Source: Phoronis australis (lineage: Eukaryota > Phoronida > Phoronidae). Taken from it: 64,000 bases of DNA. Position numbers and translations under genes: made by a program. This document shows, one piece after another, positions 27,001-39,000 of this stretch (position 1 is the first letter of the stretch; each line of letters begins with the position of its first letter). Under the pieces are notes generated by a model. It had not been told where the DNA came from. It was given only the letters and a program-made list of their open reading frames with translations, and searched no databases. The stretch covers positions 741,831 to 805,830 of the forward strand of contig NMRA01000156.1 of NCBI GenBank assembly GCA_002633005.1, in the 5' to 3' direction.

Positions 27001-30000
27001 GACTGTTGTATTACTATGACTAGACTGTTGTATTAATATGACTAGACTGTTGTATTACTATGACTAGACTGTTGTATTACTATGATGCCGTATATAGCTC
27101 ACTTTCATAATGTTCTAGCCTCCTTAGATGGCCTCAATTTGTTTCTGAGGATGTTAGGCACATCGAAATATGTTAAGACTTAATCATCACGTTATTTTTC
27201 TTCACACGGTCATTACGTTGGGACAAATACTTCAGCGAATCTTTTTACAGGAAGACAGAAGCTAATCAGTGCCATCCCAGGAATTTGTTAGATATCTGCC
27301 ACTTGGTGACTTAACATTAGATTTATCTGCTAGCTGTATAGACTTCCCAAAATCGATTGCTCAAACATTTTTGTTTATCTGTAAAAAAGGTCCATAGTAA
27401 GACCTCTTTTACTTTTTGCATGCACTGGAAGAAATAAAACACTATGATGAAAATATTCTTCTAGTTTTCCACATTCTTTTCTACTTTAATTTCATGTTCA
27501 TATATCCAACTGGGCCCTTTTAGAAATTGTGCAGTCCCAAGTCTTAAATTAATATTTGAGGGAGTTCAGATGTTTTTAAATTTCAATTTAAAGAGGTCGA
27601 TTCACAGCTATTTATTTGTAGTTAATATGTATACACATGTGCTGACTGTTAATAAAGATTGCTTATAAACCACATTTCTTTTTATTTCATATCCTATATT
27701 CTTCTATTATTCATGTAAAACACGCTCCCACTTCCCCACAAAATTTCGAGAACAGAAAATTTTCAACTTCGGCTATCTTCGGAATCACGTCACGTCCGGA
27801 AGCGGACCCGATCACTGCCGAGTCTGTCCATAGGTTTGTATTGGGACTATCTGGCACAAATGGAAGCTTTCTGTTTGTTAGAATGGGTTTATTATGCAAC
27901 TTTTGCCAATTAATTCTCTGAAATGTGACACATATGCACATGGTCTTGAGCGTTGCCATAAACATTTCACAGTAGTTAGCAATGAGTCCTCAATAAAGTG
28001 TTCGAGTACAACCGCACGTCTTTCGCACTGTCTGTCTACGCACGACGTATCACTGTTGTTGTGTGCCAATGGGAATACTTATTTCCACATTTAACACATT
28101 TTTATACTTCAACTCGATTAAAAATTTGAAGAACAATGCCGGACTGTTGTGTGATTGGAGGCTGTGACAATGTGTCAGGGTCTGGGGTGTCATTATATAG
28201 GTTTTCCACTAACCCCAAACTGCGTCGCAGGTGGTAAGACTTTGTGAGGTCCACGAGAGAATTTAGTGGAGCGTCGCCGTATTCGGTGATATGGAGTAAA
28301 CATCTTTCTGAAGACTGTTTCGAGGTCGACAGCCTGCAATCGCCGTATGGTTGGAAACCAAGGTAAGATAAATTTTAAATAATATTCAAAACTGTACACG
28401 CTGTCGCTTTGCGGAAGCTAGTAGGCCTTGGGCCACAGTAAGCGAACAACATTACTAATGGCGTATAACATCGAAGGACACTGTCGGAAGCCGCTTTTCT
28501 TTTGAATTGCGATTTTTGCAACATAATTGTGTGTAGTTGCTTGAATGCTACTTACCTGTCGTATTTTTGCAATTAAATAAACATTATGGGAATTAAATTA
28601 ATTCGAGTGCGGGTGACTTTCAACGGTTTCGACCCCCTCTCTGTTCAGTAATTACTTAAATGGATATAAAATCAAAAATAAACTTTTGTTATAAAATACA
28701 AATTGCAATCCATAACCTACAACAAAACTTATTCCACCTTGCTTTCCACCTACGCAAATCAAGAAACGTAGGACAAAACGGCAAATAGTCTTGCATATCG
28801 CAGTTTATCCGTCTACCAGTCCCGATGTTTGAAATTGCTTTTTATTTAACTTGAAGCATTATAAATAAATCGAAAATAAACATATTCGCATTCAAACTCG
28901 CGGCATTGTTTTTGTTTTCCATTTACCTAACATGATAAAACGTCTGAAGTTGTGCGGTCATTGTCTTCAGGATCCGCCGCTGTCTCTTCATCCAAAGCTA
29001 CTGGGACAATTGCAGGCACTGGTTCGAACCTGTAGGGCCCATTTATGTTGTCAAGAACACGCTCACGATGGTCGTTGTGCATATCGTCTGTGACCGACGC
29101 TTCATCGTCACAAAAGATATTCTAAAATTTCCTCGTCGCTGGAAGACTCGTCGCTAAAGCTTTCGTAATCCATGTTGGTTTCTGCCTTGTGTGACTGCGG
29201 TTTACCAGCCGAGTTCATTCCTACAACACAGCTGTCTTCCGGACTCGACATCATAGACGCTTATGTAACCGCCTAGTCTGTATTCAGAATAGACTCGGCT
29301 GAAGTCGGAGAAGGTCATTACTGCTGGGCTTATCTAATTAATGACGCTGTGCGGACAGTAACTACCCCAAGTAACGGGACCCTGCAGTGCTATTCTTTGA
29401 GTTGAAAAGCAGTTGTTTTGGTGTGAAACTATGTCTTTAAGAAATACATATACGGTGTATAACCAATGACATAGACAGATCGGCTATCACTTACAAAGGG
29501 TCTGCCATTTTGTTGTGTGGAAAAGACTGTTATGGACCTGCAAGCCAGTGGGCCAAAAGGCTCTGTTGGGTCAATTTTAACAAAATAGATACTAAAATGC
29601 TTGTACTTTCATACTCTTTCCACTGACATTACTTTCGAATGTTTTGAAATTAAAATGAAAATCCTCTTCACTCCTTAAAGGAGAATGCCACCCAAAAAAA
29701 GAACCTATTTTGTATCAATTTAGATCGAGTAGTTCCACTCTTTAACAACAAGTTCAGTTGTTTTACCCGACACCTGATGGGAGACGGAGATGTTGAAATT
29801 AACCAATGACGTAATCGCTTCGAACGCAGTCTGTTCAGCTGTTCACAACATGCTTACTGGTTTCAACTTATTGCTTGAATTCATCGTTTTACCCCAATAA
29901 ATTGGATGTAAAACCCTTACAAATACATCGAGTTCTTAAACAAACATGTTGTTTTATTTCACTGTTACAGATTTATAGGTATTTGAACGTACAGAGTTCG

Positions 30001-33000
30001 GTAGGCCAATTTTCCATGGTCTATCGCGGGAGTTAGGGTCTGTTTGGTAATAAATTCGAATCATTCTTCCATGAAATACAGACAGAACATAGCTGTATGT
30101 TGTAATTTTAGACTTGCAATTTTTTTTTCAGTTCTAAACACACAAAACGGTTGTTATCCCACCCAGTGGCTCGGAACCAGATCAGGCTCGTCGCAGGACT
30201 GGACATCACGAGCATAAACCAGCTTAAGTTGGAAACTAAACCTCCAGTCAAGAAAAGACTATACTAGTGAGCCAAAGAAATAATGTGCACGTAATTATTT
30301 TGGTGAATTAGCCACAAAACTGAAAACCTACGAAAACCTACATACTTGTAGGGGGCCGCAAAGTCACTGAGGTTCCCATTAAACGGAAAAGTCAAGGCAA
30401 AAGTTGCACAGTAACAACGATTTGAATAATGTATTCGTATATTTAGATAAAGATTCCCCAAAAATGTTAACATAGCATGTAAGATCGAGTAAATGTTTCA
30501 CAACAGCTTTCTGTCAGCAAACACTGAATTAGCACGCGCTCACATGGCCTCGGTGCTCGGTCAATTATCTTTATTGTATCTAAAGCCCGTAACGCATAAC
30601 ATTTGCACTCACGAATACTCCAATGGCACTACAAATTGTATCTACTGAGACAGACTATGTTTCAGTTTTATATAAGCATTGGTTAGGGTGAGAATTTCAA
30701 CGCAGAATAATAATACTAGAGAGGCGCCATGAACGTGCACAGGCAACGAAAGGTATGGATAGTTCTTTGGTAAGCCGGTATTCGTCAGAGAAATCACTGT
30801 TGACGAAATGTCGGCCACAGACACGGAGATGTTTCACGGCCTAATACTTGCTATTAACAGTGTACTATTCATTCTTTACTACCACGAGCCACTTCCTAAG
30901 CAATCCGGGTTCTCGAGGAAGTCGAAAAAACGATATATCCGCTTTTCTTGCAGCTCCATAGTTCGAGCAAGCGGGAACGATGCACCGCAACATAGCGGCA
31001 TTCACTCTGCAGATGAACCACTGACGTCGCTGCATCGTTTTTCACGTTCCTCACATGTTAACGCAACACCTCTCGGCAAGGTAAGGTCGACCATGTGCGA
31101 GGCGATGTGGCTATAGACCGATTAAGACGCTTAAAAAGACTAATTAAATCGGGTGGCATTCTCCTTTAACTTACAAGAAGTTTATGCAGCGTACGTCCTT
31201 GGCGTCCAAATGGACATTCTAGTACTAATCTGGACGCCTTGGCAAGGACGCCAAGGCAAGGGCGCCCAATGTATCATTTGGACACCCAGTATCAATTGGA
31301 ACCTTTCAAGTTTGGACACACACATTGTAATGATTACCAGGAAACCTAGGTACATAGCTGAAGGGAGAAGTGAGCTCACAGTGGTGGCTCTTTTCAAAGC
31401 AGGAAGAAATATACAGTGTTGCTATGTTCACACTTGATTGACAGCATTGAGTATCCACAACACCTTTCAAGGATTAGCAGGTTTTGTTGTCACTTTCTTC
31501 CACAGCTAGCTATGCTCCCAGTGATCTTACCTCCAGAGGTCACTACTATATGTATAGGGATCAACTCCAAATTGGTGTTTCAGAGCTGTAACTTAATGAT
31601 TTTCATCTTTTTTAAAAACATCAAAAGCAAATATCATTTTTTAATACAATATTGTGCCACAAGAATATGCCCATTTAAATTTTTTGAGTTTGCGCCCGTT
31701 TCATGCTTTCAATGTGCGTTTAATGTTTTAATATGGAACAGCAGCGACACCAGTTGCCAAAATATAAATCACACATCACACGTGCATTCTTCTTGTTTCG
31801 TAACTGCAGCTCTGAAGCCTCATTTTACAGAATATTAAAGCTCATTAAAATGATATGACAAAATTTATACATCAATTTGAGTTGAAATCACCAAAAAACA
31901 TAGTGCACTCATCGTATAACCAATATCTCTAATATTTGTTCAGTAAGCTACTTGGCTGTTTTCGTAAATTTAATTGCAAAAGTCTTGGTCTACACAGTTT
32001 ATTAGTAAAAAAGCTCACAACTGAAGGCCGTTTTGTAAACTTGGATGTAAAAACTTTAGTCTACACATTTTTTGTAAAAAAACTGTGTGGGGGGGTTAGC
32101 TGGTGAATGGTCCTGGGGGTGGGGGTTAAGCGTCGGAATCATGGACGCCCTGGAATATTGGGAACCACATTTTGGAACGCTATTTTCGAAATCCTGGATA
32201 AAGGCCTGCCTTTAAGTGTCCTACCAATAATACCAACTAGCATATTTTTATTTCATTTTATTTTATTTTATTTGTTCCTATTAGTCAGTATTTTGCATTC
32301 AATATACCAAGGTCCTAATCCACCTATGGCCACACTGCTTTGTATACAGTCAGCTTCAATACAGCAATAAGGCGCCAAGTGCTTTCACAGCAATTTATAG
32401 ATTATCTCTCTCTCTCCCTACCTTCCTTCCTCCCTTCCCGCCCGCCCNAATAAGTCTTCAAAAGAAAATATATATTAAACAGTTTGGAAAACATGAGTGT
32501 TTAAGGATTCAACGGGCATTACTAATTAGTTATACAAGTTTCTGACAACAATCATTAGCAGTTTGTTATTTGCGAAAAACGGACGTCAAACAATCTTGGT
32601 GCATAAAAAATACACGAGAGAACAATGACCAGAACAGCCCACGCTCAGAGCGGCGAAAATAAGTCTACAAGTTCATGGTCAAAACCAATCAAAGGGCTTG
32701 CGATCGCAAATTAGGTGGATTCATTAAGTTGTTTGGACTAACTAAAGCTAATCAGCAAAATGCCTGGTACTAAATAAAAATACACGAGAGGACAATGACC
32801 AGAACAGCCCATGCTCAGAGCGGCGAAAATAAGTCTACAAGTTCATGGTCAAAACCAATCAAAGGGCTTGCGATCGCAAATTAGGTGGATTCATTAAGTT
32901 GTTTGGACTAACTAAAGCTAATCAGCAAAATGCCTGGTATTAACACTTAGGCTGCCTGGCAAAACTGTAATTGCCCTTCATTCTCCATCATGATAGCAGA

Positions 33001-36000
33001 CTATCCTGTCAATGAATTCCGCTTCAACTCAGCTGTCGTGAAGCGAATTCTGGGTCATGTTGTCTATTACATGCTTTTGGCTTGTACTCCAGGGTTCTAG
33101 CTTGAACAATATTGACAATGTGAATGTAGGGTAATCGTTATATCTGTGTAAAACATTACTGACAAAAAAGGTGGAAAACAATTAAGGGGCAAGCTTTGCA
33201 GTCTTTTGTCTTTTGGCTTAAACTAAAAGTCAGACATCTGACTACAAATAGCCAAAAGTTGATACGTTTGACTTTGGATTTTAGTCCACTATTGAGCAGG
33301 CTACGGATTTCTGTCTTTTGGCTTCAAGTTGTAGACAGATTTTCTGACTTTTAGCCTTAGACTGATTTGATCAAACAAGCTAAACCCTTTGATGACTGAA
33401 TTTTACCCACACACCAAAAGACAACACTCAGTGACTCTGCACGGTGCTGTGGAAAAAGAAAGACGGTGGTCTGATACCTCATGCCGTGCATCTGACCTGA
33501 ACAGGCGTTCTCGTTGCTGCATTTCTTTTCTCAGTGTCTTTTCTCATGAGATTTACTCCCCTTGTCATGCACCCCAGTTCTGTTCTTACAAACACGTTTC
33601 TTCACTGGTGAACTACAGTTTAACACAGTTGTGTTAATCACTCAGTTTTGATGCGCTACCCAGAAGTCAGAACGCAGCCACTCACTCGTGCCTTCTGTAC
33701 ATGAGAAAAACAAACTGCGGGTTCATGGAAAAACAACTACGTTCACGGGAACAGAATTGTGGCGACTGAGTAAAAAGAGCCGCGATTCGTGCGGAAATAA
33801 AAGTATTTATGAGTCAAAACAGAAACGTGGCGCAAGAGAACAAAACACACCCAGACAGACAGGAAGAATGTCGACCCTCACAACCACCGTCAGTGAACAG
33901 TGAATAAAGCATAGTATCTGAAAGATTTATACGAATCCAATCAGCCATTTCTCAGGTATGGTGCTCTAAAGTCAGGCATCCTACATAACCTTGCTTTTGT
34001 TACACAACCAGACTATAAAATCTTGCCAATTAGGCAGACGAGCGAAATCTTATTTTCTCATTTTTCCAAAATAGACAGGCAGCACCAAATTACCATTTTA
34101 GACATTTTGAAATTCCATACCACCATGATTTTTTGGCCATACACAACAAAATTTCCAATGTTCTAAGTTCATTAGAAATGAGCAAATTAAGGTAATTCTG
34201 CTCATTTCCTTTGAGAATGGTCAGACTTCACTGTAATAGAGCAGTCCCTGATTACACAGATACACTCAAATCTCGCTGTATTTACCCAAAATGCCGTAAA
34301 CATCCGTCAGGCACATTTGCTGCCTCGTTTTTTAGTGCTACTGGAGTTTCACAAATTGTTTGTAGTTGTCTGATTCTATGCAAGTTTTTCTCGGTTGCAT
34401 TACTCTATCCATCCTTCCAATGACAACAAAGTATTACTGCATACTGTGCTATGGGCTGCAAGTCCGACGTAAGAAACTTTGATAAACTGGACAAATACCC
34501 GTGGACGGCGTGATCTGAAATTCTTCCCCTTCCCGACATCAATGAGATACACGAAAATGTGCCTGCTTTCCAAAATGAAGTTACCTGCTTTCTAATCTCA
34601 GGGACAAAGAGAGTTCTATCGCCGCGTAATCTGGGACGGCCATATTGAAGCACGTAAACATTTACCCGGAAAGCCACTTGTCACTAGTTCCACCTACCTG
34701 CTTCCCTGACCAGAGTTGAACTGGCTTCACAATAGATGGCCTCAGTAGTCGCACCGGCCCCTTCTTGTCAGTGAGGGCGCCATACACCAGCTGCTGGTAG
34801 TCCCATCGGTCAAACGAGCGTCCACGTATTGTCAGCGACGTGCCAGAGACCATGTGATCTTGGATGAGACCCGCGAGGGGGGTACCGTCCTTGGGTACCA
34901 GGTACTGGTAGTCAGTGCTGGCTGTAATAATTAAAGGGTTAACTATCAGTTTATTGGAGGAGGCAGCGTGGCCTAATGGTTTGTTCACTTCCTTTATTCA
35001 GGGTCATGGGTTCAAGTCCCACTCAGGTTGCTAAACCCTTGAGTCAGGACTCCAGCTCTTCAGCTCGATATTAACTATCCATTAATAAAGCATAAAAATG
35101 GTTCCGGGTGATCAGTCCATTGAGCCCACTTGAGCAGCCTGGTACAAAGTGAATTAGACAGCCTGCAATTATTTATATTAGTAGTTTATTTCATGATCAT
35201 TTACTGACTATGTTACAAGCTGATGGTCTACGATATTGTAAAAACAGTGCTGAATTAAGTCTGGGGCTCCAGATATTACAATTCCCACCTTTCGCCACGA
35301 TTTTCAAACTGACCCCGTTCATCACCACAGCTTTTGAGAGGCCTCTGTGGTAACAAGACAGGGCCCCTATTTTATGCGATCGCCAGACCCTTTGCTGTAC
35401 CTTTCTTAGTTCAACGGATTGTCCCGCCACCAGGGTTAAAGTCCACTTTCAGCTCTCGAAAAAGCATTAAAGTTTGAATGATATTTGAAAGGTATTAGTA
35501 ACACTTTGACAGCTGCCAGTGTGGCATCAAAAATCATAGTACTAGGGCATTATGAACTAACAGTAATCAAGCAGTTGACATCGTGCACCTTACTACACTG
35601 TAGACGCAGACATTGGAAATTAGGATGACCATGCTCGGTTAGCCTACATAATGGACCACTGTGATGGCATCGGAAGATAGTGTTAAGAGATTGCAGCCAT
35701 TATGACACGTCATGGCACGCCATTTGCAGCCCGAATTAAGCGGAAAAGAATCTGCAGGTGGAATAAACTGTCATGACTGTCATAAACGGCATTTTGACAT
35801 TTTCTTTTGGCTTGTGCCGTACTTTGTACATCACCAGTGCACCCGTACTCATTCCATATCACGGTGATCAACTTTACTAATTGTATTTATTCATCAAACA
35901 AATCATACTGTTCATTTTAAAAGTGAAAGAGTTCCCAGTAAAAATCAGACGTATCCTCAAACAAAAACCCCAGGATTTGTACTTATAAACACAAAACAGC

Positions 36001-39000
36001 CTTACAACATCAGTCCAAAACCCACCAATGGTGTACGCTTCGGCACGGGCGACCTCGTTCTGCGGGAAGTGTGCGTTCATTTCGTCACCATCGAAGTCAG
36101 CGTTGTACGCCTTGCAGTTGGCGTAGTGCAGACGCAGGGTTTTCTCCCCTGGCAGAACGCGCGCTCGGTGTGCCTGGATGCTGGGTCGGTGCAAAGTTGG
36201 TTGGCGGTTGAGCAGCAGTACATCACCGTTCTTTAGATGGCGGTACACCTGGAAGAAGCAAGGGGCTGGTTTGATGAAATCTGGACCACAGTGCAAAGAT
36301 CATATACAGCATCAAGAGCTACATTCAACTAATACCAGAATTTTCCGTTTTCAAAAACAGAGAAATTCGTTTCAGCAAAACATAAAATGCCGTTTCTTTC
36401 GAACTACATTATTAGATTTCCTTTTAAGTTCTTCAAAGTGATAATTTTAACGTAAAAATGATCATTGGAAAATTGCCATCTCTTGACGTTGAATTGTGCA
36501 GCGGTCCGTTTTACCGATAACTTTCAGCTCACCATGGTTTGCCTGCACTTGTTTGACTTCGCCTGTTCCACCACGTCACTGTGAGTGAATAGGTGGAATG
36601 CACTTTTGATAAAATTCCAAGTTTAAGAACATGGACACTAATATACAAAGCCGAGACAAATCCATGCGTGCACTTTTAAGTTAATTGACATAAAACACCT
36701 GCTCAAGTTTGTTTCGCAATGCTTACTAACTCAAACTTTCACCAGACTGTAATTATGATTTTCAATTGACACGAAAAAGAACTTGGCGAGAGCTGTCACC
36801 TTCTTGGGTCCTAGAATTCCTCGGTACGATCCCCGCACACTAGGGGTCAGCAGTTGCTTGGCCATGGCCTCTCTCTGAACTCTGTCCGTGGCGCTGAGCA
36901 CGGACTTACTCCCATCTTCATTCACAATAAAGGCAGCACTGAAACAGATTAATGGACAGTTTATATTATGCAGTTCTGGCCCCTTGTTCACCTTAGGGGG
37001 AGGGGACCTGTCCCTTCTGATAGGGATATTATTCTCCAGTGGGAGCATCTTCTATCTCCTTCAACATCAAATATCTCTGTCGAGACCAATTCCCCCATTC
37101 TATTATGCAAGCAGACCATGGACTAACCCAAGAAGGAGTGTCAGGTAGTGAACCAAGGACTCCAGAGAACGAATATCTTCCTATTGCTACCTAACCTTCG
37201 CTGCACTTGCAATGAACTAATCCATATCCATGTCCTGTTCCACATCCAGGCAGAAAGTTATGAGGTGACACTATGTAGGGTCAAAGTTTGCAGTTATACA
37301 CCTGTCAAGTCTCTACATGAATTGAAACTGATTCAAACTTTGAGGAGCTTTCTTGATCATTGGAGAACGTTTGGGCCAGGCGAGGGGAATATTTGGGCCA
37401 GGCGAGGAGAATATTTGGGCCTGGCAAGGAGAATATTTGGACCTGGCAATAGGAATATTTGAGCCAGGCGAGGGTAATTTTGATTTTTAAATGCATTTCA
37501 GAGAAGAATGAGGCTGATATTCAGCCACAAAATCAAGGCATCAAGGGCTCTGTAGTGTGACGAACTGACACTTATGATTGTTGACCATTCTTCATTTTTA
37601 ATACAAACATGGCAAACGGATAGCATTCACAATTTCACTGCAGCAATGGATACGCAGCCTATTGTGATATTTTATCATCAATACATTTTGTGATCAAACT
37701 AATGACACACTATCAATTTTATTCAACATAAATCAACACAGGGATTCAGAATTTAATATAAAAACTCAAAAAGACATCCTTTGCAATAAAATGGCTGATT
37801 ACCCAGGATGCACCAGCGGCCCATTGATGACAGCCTGCCGCAGTTCCTGCACATTCCACGGTGTCACTGGCTGGGGGTACGTGAGCTTCTTGGCGAACAC
37901 GTCGGGCACACCAATCTCGTTGGTGCCGATATAAGGGTCGGGCGAGATGACAGAGCGCGCCGCATAATCCACGCGCTTACCCATCATGTGTTTTCGGAAC
38001 AGTCCTTCCTTCTTCTCAAGCAGCTGAGGAAATCAATAAAAACGATGCTGGTGTGAATGCATCAATACAAATGATACTGGTGCGAACGCATCAATACAAA
38101 TGATGCTGGTGTGAACGCATCAATACAAATGATGTTTGTGTGAACGCATCAATACAAATGATGTTTGTGTGAACGCATCACTAGAAATGATGCTGGTGTG
38201 AACGTATCAATACAAATGATGCTGGTGTGAACGCATCACTACAAATGGTACTGGTGTGAACGCATCAATACAAATGATGATGGTGCGAACGCATCAATAT
38301 AAATGATGCTGGTGTGAACGCATCAATACAAATGATGCTGGTGTGAACACATCACTACAAATGATGCTGGTGTGAACGCATCAATACAAATGATGCTGGT
38401 GTGAACACATCACTACAAATGATGCTGGTGTGAACGCATCAATACAAATGATGCTGGTGTGAACACATCACTACAAATGAGGCTGGTGTGAACGTATCAA
38501 TACAAATGATGATGGTGTGAACGTATCAATACAAACGATTGCTGGTGTGAACGTATCAATACAAATGACGCTGGTGTGAACGCATCAATACAAATGATGA
38601 TGGTGTAAACGTTGAAATTTCTTTAATTTCATGAAATAATTGCAAAAAATGTTACCAAGTACATTACGTCTGCCAGTAGTTCACATTCAACAAATCTGCT
38701 TAAAAGGTCAAGTGCTCTAATAGCAATGAATCACTCCATTCCAAACATCACCCATGCAAGCACAATGAACCACTTAAAAATATAGCCTAATTGTTGACTA
38801 CTCAAAACTGAACATACTCTAGAGTGTCACGATTGTTAATACAATGGTGATGATGAGGGCACCCCATGCCTCAATTCTGGGTACGAATTTTGGCCCCATT
38901 TCCCAATGAAAAATCAGTTGAACCACAAAATTTGAAATTCCCCAAACCAGGCCCAAAAATTCCCCTTCAATGATTAAAAAAATTTCCCACAAGTCAAGGA

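Noticed and set aside
30129-30266. Second exon of the THAP gene starting at 28136 (frame is open after TTTTCAG)
   Set aside because: It lies inside element K1, whose exact TTAA borders exclude it from being part of an older gene outside. The encoded stretch ([20 protein letters not shown]) has no THAP features.
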